This document shows, in pieces, positions 15,747 through 22,849 of a stretch of 64,000 nt of DNA. The DNA comes from JAJPXC01 sp964628905. Its GTDB lineage: Bacteria; Bacteroidota; Bacteroidia; Bacteroidales; Muribaculaceae. The stretch is taken from assembly GCA_964628905.1 (NCBI GenBank), contig CAZVNS010000005.1:1-64000 (forward strand), written 5' to 3'. Position numbers and translations under genes: made by a program. Within the stretch, counting starts at the first letter, position 1; the number at the start of each line of letters is the position of its first letter. Below the pieces are notes generated by a model. The model ran no database searches, was not told where the DNA came from, and saw nothing but the letters and a program-made list of their open reading frames with translations.

Positions 15747-18700
15747 ATGTCATTAACAAGTTTACTTAACAAACTGTTTGGCAACAAATCACAGCGCGAC
15801 CTCAAAGAAATCCAGCCCATCGTGGCCCAGATACAGAAGCTTGGCCCCGAGATGAAGGAGAAATCCAACGATGAGCTCCGCGCAGTCATCACATCAGTGC
15901 GCGCCGACCTCGCCGCAGCCATCAAGCCCGACGAAGACTTCATCGCCGAAACCAAAGAGAAGGTGGAGACCCTCCCCTTCGACGAGCGTCAGCCCATGTG
16001 GAGCCAAATCGACAAACATGAGAAAAACATACTCGACACCATCGAGGATAAGCTCAACGAGCACCTCCCCACGGTGTTCGCCGCAATGCGCGAGACCGCT
16101 GCCCGCTTCGCCGCCAACGAGGTGGTTGAGGTGACAGCCACACAGCTCGACCGCGACCTCGCAGCCCAAGGACGCGACTTCGTGAGCGTCGACGGCGACA
16201 AAGCCCTCTGGAAGAGCCACTGGACAGCCGGCGGCAACGAAATCACCTGGGACATGGTGCACTACGACGTGCAGCTCATCGGCGGCGTCGTGCTCCATCA
16301 AGGCAAGATCGCCGAGATGGCCACCGGTGAGGGTAAAACCCTCGTGGCCACACTCCCGGTGTTCCTCCGCTCACTCTCAAAGCGAGGCGTCCACGTGGTC
16401 ACCGTCAACGACTACCTGTCGAAGCGCGACTCAGAGTGGATGGGCCCCCTCTACATGTTCCACGGCTCAACCGTAGACTGCATCGACAAGCATGAGCCCA
16501 ACACCGCCGAGCGCCGTCAAGCCTACGAGTGCGACATCACATTCGGCACCAACAATGAGTTTGGCTTCGACTATCTCCGCGACAACATGGCCATGGCTCC
16601 GCAGGACATGGTGCAGCGCAAACACTACTACGCCATCGTCGACGAGGTCGACTCAGTGCTCATCGACGACGCCCGCACCCCTCTTATTATATCAGGCCCC
16701 GTGCCCAAGGGCGACGACCAGCTCTTCGACGCCTTCAAAGCCAACGTGGAGAAGGTGGTCAACGCCCAGCGCCGCCTCGTCACACGGATACTCTCCGAAG
16801 CCAAAACCAAGCTCGCATGCGACGATAAGGACGTGCGCAAGGAGGGAGCGCTGCTGCTCTTCCGTGCCTTCAAAGGCCTCCCCAAGAACGGCGCCCTGAT
16901 CAAGTTCCTCAGCCAGGAGGGCATGAAGAACATCATGCTCCAAACCGAGGCATACTACCTGCAGGACAATGCCCGCGAGATGCCCACCGTCATCGACCCC
17001 CTCTACTTCGTGATCGATGAGAAAAACCGCTCGGTGGAGCTCACCGACAAGGGTATCGACGAGTTGACCGGCAAGAGCAACGACCCCGAATTCTTCGTAC
17101 TCCCCGACATAGCCTCGCAGCTCTCAGAGCTTGAGCACATCGCCGACCCCCAGGAGCGCCGGCAGAAGAAGGATGAGGCGATGCAGAACTACGCCATCAA
17201 GTCGGAGCGCGTCCACACCGTGACCCAGCTCCTCAAAGCCTACACCCTCTTCGACAAAGACGTGGAGTATGTGATCGACGACAACAAAATCAAGATTGTC
17301 GACGAGCAGACAGGCCGTATCATGGAGGGCCGACGCTACAGCGACGGACTCCACCAGGCCATCGAAGCCAAGGAGGGAGTCAAGGTAGAGGCCGCAACAC
17401 AGACCTTCGCCACCATCACCCTGCAGAACTACTTCCGCATGTACCACAAGCTGGCCGGTATGACCGGTACGGCCGAAACCGAGGCCGGTGAGCTTTGGGA
17501 TATCTACAAACTCGACGTGGTCACCATCCCCACCAACCGCCCTGTGGCACGCATCGACATGAACGACCGCGTCTACAAGACCAAGAAGGAGAAGTACGCC
17601 GCCGTAATCGACGAAATCGTCAAGCTCCGCGACGCAGGCCGCCCCGTGCTCGTCGGCACCACCTCGGTCGAAATTTCCGAGCTCCTCTACCGCATGCTCC
17701 AGATGCGCCACATCGACGCCCAGGTGCTCAACGCCAAGCTCCACCAGCGTGAGGCAATGGTAGTGGCCGAAGCCGGTAAGAAGGGCACTGTGACCATCGC
17801 CACCAACATGGCAGGCCGCGGCACCGACATCAAGCTCACCCCCGAGGTCAAGGAAGCGGGAGGTCTCGCCATCATCGGCACCGAGCGTCACGAGTCGCGC
17901 CGCGTCGACCGTCAGCTGCGAGGCCGTTCAGGCCGTCAGGGCGACCCCGGTTCGTCGGTATTCTACGTATCGTTTGAAGACCAGCTGATGCGCCTGTTCG
18001 CCACCGACCGCGTGATGAAGATGCTCGACCGCATGGGACTCAAGGAGGGTGAGATGATCGAGTCGAAGATGGTGACCAACGCCATCGAGCGCGCCCAGAA
18101 GCGTGTCGAGGAGAACAACTTCGGCATCCGTAAGCGCCTGCTCGAATACGACGACGTGATGAACAAGCAGCGCACCTACATCTACGCCCGCCGCCATCAC
18201 GCACTCTTGGGCGAGCGTGTGGGCATCGACATCGCCAACATGCTCTACGACACCATCGAAAACCTCGTCAACACCTACGACCAGCCCTCCGACTACGACG
18301 ACCTGTCGATGGAGGTGATGCGCATACTCACCATCGAGCTGCCATTCAACGCCGACGAATTCCGCTCCATGTCGAAGGAGGATATCATCGACGCCATCCA
18401 AGGCGTGGCCAACGAGGCCCTGCAGCGCAAGAGCGACCGCATAGTCGAGGTAGCCATGCCTGTAATCAAAGACTGGGTTGAAAACCGTGGCGCCACAGGC
18501 CGCATCGTCGTGCCTATCACCGACGGCAAGCGCATATTCAACCTCGTGGTCGACATCCAAAAAGCTTATGCATCAGAGTGCAAGACCATCGTCAAAGAGT
18601 GGCACAAGTCGATACTGCTGGTCACCATCGACGAGCTTTGGAAGGAGCACCTGCGCGAACTCGACCAGTTGCGCCAGTCGGTGCAGAACGCATCGTATGA

Positions 18701-19127
18701 GCAGAAGGACCCCCTGGTGATCTACAAGGTAGAGTCGTTCCACCTCTTCGAGACGATGCTCAACAACCTCAACGTCAAAGCCCTGTCGTCGCTCCTCCGC
18801 GGTCAGATCTACATCCAGCAGCGTCCCTCGTCACAGCTCGACTCAGAGAAGCAGGGCGGGGGAGCATCGGCCGATGCACAACAGCCCGCAAAGCCCCAGC
18901 CCGAAGTGCGCCGCGCCATTCCCGAGCGTCAGAACGACTACTCACGCTACCGCGCTACCAAGGAAGACCTCCCCGGCCAGGCGGCTCAGCAGGCCGCAGC
19001 CTCAGCCCGGCAGGGCGAAAAGCAAAAGCCAATGCCCGTAAAGGCCGCTCCCAAAATCAACCGCAACGACCCCTGTCCCTGCGGCTCAGGCAAGAAGTAC
19101 AAAAACTGCCACGGACGCGGACTCTAA
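15747..19127 (+). CDS. secA: Preprotein translocase ATPase SecA
   Basis: The motor that drives unfolded proteins through SecYEG. The product has 1126 residues, which is long because of insertions typical of Bacteroidetes. Motifs are Walker A MATGEGKTLVATLP (about 191-204), VNDYLSKRDSEWMGP, DEAD-type DEVDSVLIDDARTPL, the preprotein crosslinking domain, helicase motif GTTSVEISELL, IATNMAGRGTDIKL, and the arginine fingers RQLRGRSGRQGDPGSS. The C-terminal tail is Pro/Gln-rich and ends in the zinc motif CPCGSGKKYKNCHG, which can bind SecB and lipids. The start ATG follows an AT-rich leader. The preceding PafA-like gene may share its transcript. Confidence 0.98.
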   Translation: MSLTSLLNKLFGNKSQRDLKEIQPIVAQIQKLGPEMKEKSNDELRAVITSVRADLAAAIKPDEDFIAETKEKVETLPFDERQPMWSQIDKHEKNILDTIEDKLNEHLPTVFAAMRETAARFAANEVVEVTATQLDRDLAAQGRDFVSVDGDKALWKSHWTAGGNEITWDMVHYDVQLIGGVVLHQGKIAEMATGEGKTLVATLPVFLRSLSKRGVHVVTVNDYLSKRDSEWMGPLYMFHGSTVDCIDKHEPNTAERRQAYECDITFGTNNEFGFDYLRDNMAMAPQDMVQRKHYYAIVDEVDSVLIDDARTPLIISGPVPKGDDQLFDAFKANVEKVVNAQRRLVTRILSEAKTKLACDDKDVRKEGALLLFRAFKGLPKNGALIKFLSQEGMKNIMLQTEAYYLQDNAREMPTVIDPLYFVIDEKNRSVELTDKGIDELTGKSNDPEFFVLPDIASQLSELEHIADPQERRQKKDEAMQNYAIKSERVHTVTQLLKAYTLFDKDVEYVIDDNKIKIVDEQTGRIMEGRRYSDGLHQAIEAKEGVKVEAATQTFATITLQNYFRMYHKLAGMTGTAETEAGELWDIYKLDVVTIPTNRPVARIDMNDRVYKTKKEKYAAVIDEIVKLRDAGRPVLVGTTSVEISELLYRMLQMRHIDAQVLNAKLHQREAMVVAEAGKKGTVTIATNMAGRGTDIKLTPEVKEAGGLAIIGTERHESRRVDRQLRGRSGRQGDPGSSVFYVSFEDQLMRLFATDRVMKMLDRMGLKEGEMIESKMVTNAIERAQKRVEENNFGIRKRLLEYDDVMNKQRTYIYARRHHALLGERVGIDIANMLYDTIENLVNTYDQPSDYDDLSMEVMRILTIELPFNADEFRSMSKEDIIDAIQGVANEALQRKSDRIVEVAMPVIKDWVENRGATGRIVVPITDGKRIFNLVVDIQKAYASECKTIVKEWHKSILLVTIDELWKEHLRELDQLRQSVQNASYEQKDPLVIYKVESFHLFETMLNNLNVKALSSLLRGQIYIQQRPSSQLDSEKQGGGASADAQQPAKPQPEVRRAIPERQNDYSRYRATKEDLPGQAAQQAAASARQGEKQKPMPVKAAPKINRNDPCPCGSGKKYKNCHGRGL

Positions 19128-19181
19128 GACCCCAATCTATAGCATTATGGCCGGCATGAACCTCACGCTGGCCATAATGTT
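19125..19181 (+). repeat. TAAGACCCCA box plus 10-bp inverted repeat after secA
   Basis: The secA stop codon TAA is the first part of TAAGACCCCAATCTATAG, the same box found after groEL, guaB, the parvulin gene and queD-queE. It is followed by a perfect inverted repeat, CATTATGGCC (19143-19152) and GGCCATAATG (19170-19179), which could act as a transcript end or stability element. No T-run follows. Confidence 0.6.
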
Positions 19182-19212
19182 AAATAGATAAACTTATTGC
19201 GAGTCACATCAA

Positions 19213-19608
19213 ATGACTGAAGTCAGACTTGAGCTTGGAAGCAACATCAGCAGCCGGATGAGCGTGTTGGAGCATGCTTTGCGGATGATCGCAAGCGACT
19301 ACCCGGTAGTCCGGGTGAGTTCCATCGTGGAGTCGCCCGACGTCACCGGCGGCCCCACCACGTTCGCCAACCGGCTCGTCGACATCGACACCGACCTCCC
19401 CGTCGGCACTCTGCGCATGCGCCTGAAGAGCCTCGAAGCCCACTTCGGAGAGCGCACACCCCTGACGCCCGCGCCCACCATGGGATGCGCCACCCACATC
19501 CCCCTCGACATCGACGTAGTCACCTACGGCTCCCTCCTGCTCAAGCCCGACGACCTCACCCGCCCATACTACCGAGCCATTTTGGAGCAAGGATTATTTG
19601 ACTGTTAA
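19213..19608 (+). CDS. HPPK-like protein (FolK family), short
   Basis: At 131 residues it is shorter than typical 6-hydroxymethyl-7,8-dihydropterin pyrophosphokinases (about 150-170). The family pattern is recognisable: EVRLELGSNISSRM (3-16), VRVSSIVESPDVTGG with NRLVDIDTDL, KSLEAHFGER, and the Mg-binding PLDIDVVTYGSLLLKPDDL (about 97-115, the D-x-D of HPPK). The usual pterin/ATP contact R-x-x-R-x-I-D-L-D is weakened to GCATHIPLDID. It is either a divergent folate-pathway FolK or a paralogue with another role. It stands 85 bp after secA. Confidence 0.7.
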   Translation: MTEVRLELGSNISSRMSVLEHALRMIASDYPVVRVSSIVESPDVTGGPTTFANRLVDIDTDLPVGTLRMRLKSLEAHFGERTPLTPAPTMGCATHIPLDIDVVTYGSLLLKPDDLTRPYYRAILEQGLFDC

Positions 19609-19626
19609 GAAAAAATCGTAAATTTG
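19598..19626 (+). promoter_or_regulatory. Promoter of the DUF5606 gene
   Basis: TTG (19598-19600), 18 nt, TAAATTTG (19619-19626). The upstream half lies in the last codons of the folK-like gene. Confidence 0.6.
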
Positions 19627-19631
19627 TACCA

Positions 19632-19698
19632 TCCTTAACGGCCTTAACGGCCTTAACGGCCCTAACGACTAACAACTCAAAAACTCATAACTCAAAAT
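19632..19698 (+). repeat. 9-bp-period array, CCTTAACGG type, with A-rich leader
   Basis: TAA at 19636, 19645, 19654 and 19663 marks four CCTTAACGG-like units at exact 9-bp spacing. It passes into ACTAACAACTCAAAAACTCA-type sequence (19669-19697) that ends 4 nt before the DUF5606 ATG. It is therefore within the 5' leader of that transcript. Confidence 0.8.
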
Positions 19699-19701
19699 CC
19701 C

Positions 19702-20157
19702 ATGCTTAAGAAGATACTCTCAATCTCAGGCCGCCCCGGGCTGTTCCGCCACGTGAGCCAGGGCAAGAACATGCTCATCGTCGAAAACCTCGCCACCGGC
19801 AAGCGCACTCCCGCCTACGCCCGCGACAAAGTAGTGTCATTAGGCGACATCGCCATCTACACCACCGACGAGGACGTGCCACTGCCCGACGTGCTTGAGA
19901 AGATTAAGGAGGCCAACAACGGCCAGCCCGTCGACCTCAAGTCATTCAAGGACGACGCCGCCCTGCGCAAATACTTCGGCACAATCCTCCCCGACTTCGA
20001 CGACGATCGCGTCTACACCAACGACATCCGCAAAGTGTTCTCGTGGTACAACCAGCTTATCGCCGCCAACGTCACCGAGTTTAAGGACAACGAGATAGCC
20101 CAAGATCAGGCCGCCGAGGCAGCAGAAGCCGCCGACGAAGCCGCCGCCACCAAGTAA
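19702..20157 (+). CDS. DUF5606 domain protein
   Basis: The 151-residue protein begins MLKKILSISGRPGLFRHVSQ, the hallmark of the Bacteroidetes DUF5606 family, whose N-terminal ~45 residues resemble a small Sm-like beta barrel. DVLEKIKEANNGQPVDL and the KYFGTILPDFDDDRVYTND/DIRKVFSWYNQL segments are conserved in the family. The last 25 residues are an Ala/Glu-rich low-complexity tail. There is no signal peptide, so it should be cytoplasmic. The function is not established. It is preceded by its own promoter and a 9-bp-period leader. Confidence 0.85.
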   Translation: MLKKILSISGRPGLFRHVSQGKNMLIVENLATGKRTPAYARDKVVSLGDIAIYTTDEDVPLPDVLEKIKEANNGQPVDLKSFKDDAALRKYFGTILPDFDDDRVYTNDIRKVFSWYNQLIAANVTEFKDNEIAQDQAAEAAEAADEAAATK

Positions 20158-20266
20158 CAATCAGCATCTCCAGCCGCCCTCGCTCGCCGGAGCGTCCGCG
20201 GCAATGCGGCAGCAAGCGCGGCGCGCTTGAACAGTACAGCTTCGCGTCGAAGCCTGACAAGATAGC

Positions 20267-20295
20267 AAAAAGGGTGTTATTAAACACCCTTTTTT
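20267..20295. terminator. Bidirectional terminator between DUF5606 and the primase-like gene
   Basis: AGGGTGTT-ATTA-AACACCCT is a perfect 8-bp hairpin flanked by A-runs on the left and T-runs on the right, so it works in both directions. The primase-like gene's stop codon (20282-20280) lies in the loop, and its last codons (KKGV) encode one arm. It is preceded by CTGACAAGATAGCAAA, also seen before the gdhA terminator. Confidence 0.85.
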
Positions 20296-21272
20296 AGCAT
20301 CCAGCTGAAGCAATTGTCGAGCGGGTCATCCATCAGGCAGTCAGCCACATCCTGCGAGCCGGTGAGGTGTAGGGGCGCACGCCGCACGTCGACCACCCGC
20401 ACCGAGTTGCAATAGCGACTCAGACGCGCCCCCTCAAGGTGCCATTTATCCACCATGTCGGCATCGGGCACCAACACCACGTCACGCCCTGAGAGAGCGG
20501 CCATGCGGTGGTATCGGCCGCGCATGTTCTCGTCGGTAGCGCTCAGGTTGCTCGCCCCGCCGGTGGCCAGCACTATGTAGCGATGGTTGTTGTGGTACCG
20601 CAGGTAGCAGCTCAGCACCAAGGCCGACTTCTCACTCTCGACCACCACCACCTTGCGGTCGGGGTACAGCTCGGTGAGCACCTCCCCGAAGAAGCATGGC
20701 ACAAAGTTGAAGTCAGGCAGCCGCCGCTGTGTGTGGAGGAAGGTCACCGATGGTCGGTCGGGCAGTTTCAGTCGGTGGCCGCTCTCATCATAGCCCATCA
20801 CCTTGACGGAGCGGCATGAGCCGAAGCGGTCGTAGAGCGGAAATTCCATGGCATTGCCGAAGAGCGAGGAGTGGCCCACGCCATAGATTGAGAACACATC
20901 CTTGACAGTCGACTCGATAGTCGGAACGGGCCCGCAGTAGGGCAAATGTCGGGTGTAAGAGCGCTTTACGGCCCTGTACAGATTGTTGAAGCCAAGCTGG
21001 CTCTTGTCGTTGAAATACGTCATTGCCGAGGGCGTGGCGGGGCGCTGCGGCGCCGGCATCGGCTGTAGAGGAGAGCGACGGTGGCTGGGGAGGGAGCCGA
21101 TGAACTTTCGCGGAGGTTCATGGTAGCGGCAGTTGTTCTCGCGGTTGCAGCGTCCACAGCGAGGGTCGAGGATGTTGCCGGTGACGGTGTCGATATAGTA
21201 TTTAAATGTGCGGCGTCCACATTGGGGGCATGGGCCTGCTTTCTTGCCAAGCCGATAGCGATATTCAGTCAT
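20280..21272 (-). CDS. Primase-like zinc-finger/Toprim protein (DUF6371-like)
   Basis: The 330-residue protein opens with a primase-type zinc finger, CPQCGRRTFKYY (C-x2-C), then DPRCGRCNRENNC (about 37-49). A central region (about 120-300) is Toprim-like: VVVESEKSALVLSCYLR and VLATGGASNLS, with DVVLVPDADMVDKWHLEG supplying the acidic residues. This fits the Bacteroidetes DUF6371 family, often paired with an AAA helicase in mobile elements. The frame extends to 21341 across the 9-bp array, but ATG 21272 (MTEYRYRLGKKAG) is the likely start. No integrase or relaxase lies nearby, so it may be a stranded replication module. Confidence 0.75.
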   Translation of the reverse strand: MTEYRYRLGKKAGPCPQCGRRTFKYYIDTVTGNILDPRCGRCNRENNCRYHEPPRKFIGSLPSHRRSPLQPMPAPQRPATPSAMTYFNDKSQLGFNNLYRAVKRSYTRHLPYCGPVPTIESTVKDVFSIYGVGHSSLFGNAMEFPLYDRFGSCRSVKVMGYDESGHRLKLPDRPSVTFLHTQRRLPDFNFVPCFFGEVLTELYPDRKVVVVESEKSALVLSCYLRYHNNHRYIVLATGGASNLSATDENMRGRYHRMAALSGRDVVLVPDADMVDKWHLEGARLSRYCNSVRVVDVRRAPLHLTGSQDVADCLMDDPLDNCFSWMLKKGV

Positions 21273-21305
21273 GGGGAGTTGTAGATTTGATGGGTTGTCT
21301 GCCGT

Positions 21306-21386
21306 GTTCCGAGGCGTTCCACCCCGTTCCACCCGTTCCACCCGTTCCTCCCTGGAACGAATGGAACGAATGGAACGGATGGAACG
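21306..21386. repeat. Mirrored 9-bp array (GTTCC units facing GGAAC units)
   Basis: GTTCC occurs at 21306, 21316, 21326, 21335 and 21344, then its complement GGAAC at 21354, 21363, 21372 and 21381. The steps are 9-10 bp. The units (CGTTCCACC; GGAACGAAT) face each other across the centre, so the strand can fold into a long hairpin. It fills the space between the ATPase stop codon and the primase-like start. Confidence 0.85.
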
Positions 21387-21390
21387 GTCA

Positions 21391-22314
21391 TTAATTATCG
21401 CTGGTGTGACGGAATGCGGTGGTTTTGCTAATACCTAACTGATCGGCTATTTCTTGGAGTGTGCGACCTTGGCGCTTAAGCTCCATGGCGCGCTCCTTGA
21501 TAGATAGCCCATCATTATTGGCGCTATCAGTGGCGAGCAGTTGTCGCTCTACTGCGGTGCCCCCCTCGAAGAGGTTGAGCCATGCTCCCTGCTTGATGAG
21601 GGTGGCTTTAAGCACATTGTTATCGCCATATTCCGTCTCGCTTGAGCGCACCTTTATCTGCTTGACGTATCGGCCATTGCCTCCCTTGATGGTAGAGTCA
21701 ATTCCGATGGCAAACATCGAGTCCATGAAGTTGGCGATGCGCTTTGAGCCGGCAAGAGAGTTTTGCGTCAGCGGCGACGATGTGCAGCGCTTGGGAGTGT
21801 GGGCAAGCACCAATATCGACAGCCCATGTTTGCGCTTGAGAGTTATCAGCTCCTGCATCAGCTCACCTGCCGCGTCGCCATTCTCGCAGCGGTTGCATAT
21901 CCATGTGATATTGTCGATGATTATCACCTTGGCCTCGGTTGTCATCACTACAGCGGCGATATGGTCTATCACATCCTTGAGCGAGTCGATGCCGCCATAA
22001 TACTGCGACATCTCCAAGCGTATCAGACCGTCAGGAAACCGGTGGACGTAGCCGGTCTCATCGTCGGTGTAGCGCAGCTGCACTTGCTTGTCGCTCATCT
22101 CGAAGTCGAAGTATAGCACCTTCTGTGTCCGTGCTATCGACTCGGCTATCTGCAGTGCGTAGATGCTTTTGCCCACGTTGGTGTCGGCGAACAGGCAGCT
22201 CACCTCACCCTCGTACCAAAAGCTTTTCCACAGTTGTTGAGGTGTCGGACGCTTATACGCCTCCGAAATCCACTCGTTGATAGGTTTGGCGCAGAACATT
22301 TGTTGATTCTCCAT
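21391..22314 (-). CDS. AAA/RecA-fold ATPase with C-terminal HTH (RepA/DnaB-like)
   Basis: The 307-residue protein has a RecA-type core: Walker A variant FADTNVGKSIYALQIAE (about 42-58), KVLYFDFEMSD (about 65-75), Walker B AKVIIIDNITWICN (about 128-141), and the sensor region LSILVLAHTPKRC. These match the AAA_25/RepA helicase-like family used by plasmids and integrated elements. The final 35 residues form a resolvase-type helix-turn-helix (RTLQEIADQLGISKTTAFRH), suggesting sequence-specific DNA binding. It is upstream of the primase-like gene in one transcript. Its leader is an A-rich 9-bp-type sequence almost identical to the groEL leader. Confidence 0.8.
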   Translation of the reverse strand: MENQQMFCAKPINEWISEAYKRPTPQQLWKSFWYEGEVSCLFADTNVGKSIYALQIAESIARTQKVLYFDFEMSDKQVQLRYTDDETGYVHRFPDGLIRLEMSQYYGGIDSLKDVIDHIAAVVMTTEAKVIIIDNITWICNRCENGDAAGELMQELITLKRKHGLSILVLAHTPKRCTSSPLTQNSLAGSKRIANFMDSMFAIGIDSTIKGGNGRYVKQIKVRSSETEYGDNNVLKATLIKQGAWLNLFEGGTAVERQLLATDSANNDGLSIKERAMELKRQGRTLQEIADQLGISKTTAFRHTSDN

Positions 22315-22545
22315 AGTTGTTAAGTTTTTAAGTTGTTGAGTTGCTTTAGATTAGGGTTGAGCTTGCGAGACAATAGGGGGGCTACCTATATTATATATAG
22401 GGTGTCGGCAGATAGATTGTGGGGATCCTTGGCTATCGCCCCATCGCAGGGATGGTCTCGCTTGTCAGCCTTATTTCAACGCAAAATTACGCCGCCAAAA
22501 TCACCCCGATATCCGTAAAAATACATTTGATAAAAATGCGCCATC

Positions 22546-22652
22546 GTTCCAATCGTTCCAGTCGTTCCACCCGTTCCACCCTGGAACGGGTGGAACGGGG
22601 TGGAACGCTCCGGGGCAAGTCCGACTTGTCTGACCTGTCTGACCTGTCTGGC
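22546..22652. repeat. Mirrored GTTCC/GGAAC 9-bp array followed by GTCTGAC 9-bp array
   Basis: GTTCC at 22546, 22555, 22564 and 22573 (exact 9-bp steps) faces GGAAC at 22583, 22592 and 22602. It is followed directly by GTC(C/T)G at 22619, 22628, 22637 and 22646, again exactly 9 bp apart (units like CTGTCTGAC). Two unrelated unit sequences sharing one period are therefore adjacent. Confidence 0.85.
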
Positions 22653-22692
22653 GGGGGTGGGCGGTTTGCGGGGCGTTTCTTGGGGGATTTTT

Positions 22693-22722
22693 TTGGTGGA
22701 AATAAATTTTATGTTAATTTTG
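22693..22722 (+). promoter_or_regulatory. Promoter of rprX-rprY
   Basis: TTG (22693-22695), 19 nt, TAATTTTG (22715-22722), a good phylum-type promoter. The leader would be about 120 nt. Confidence 0.6.
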
Positions 22723-22849
22723 CACTCAAATGTTAATGTCGTGGCCGCAATGTTGCATTTTTTCACAAACAATCGCTACTTTTAGTTGTTAACATGATAA
22801 ATATTAATTGATAACCCCTCAAGGCGGCTCCTCGGCCGGCAATAGATAA

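Larger units (their letters stand above)
22315..22849. other. 535-bp divergent intergenic region
   Basis: No credible gene is seen. From left to right it holds the A-rich leader of the ATPase gene (22315-22345, minus), an unassigned AT/GC-mixed stretch, a mirrored GTTCC/GGAAC array and a GTCTGAC array (22546-22652), a G/T-rich tract, two candidate promoters toward rprX, and an 88-bp leader. A second rprX promoter may be TTG (22753-22755), 21 nt, TACTTTTA. Confidence 0.7.

Noticed and set aside
17124..17891. 255-residue frame on the minus strand within secA
   Set aside because: It is a shadow frame produced by the G/C-biased codon pattern of secA, with no start context or recognisable domain.
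21206..21394. Plus-strand frame ending in repeated PPVPPVPP/WNEWNEWNG, like a small repeat protein
   Set aside because: It is the mirrored 9-bp array read through in frame (9 is a multiple of 3), with no start signal and no family match.
22546..22652. Possible CRISPR array
   Set aside because: Units are 9 bp without unique spacers of 25-40 bp, and no cas genes are in the window.
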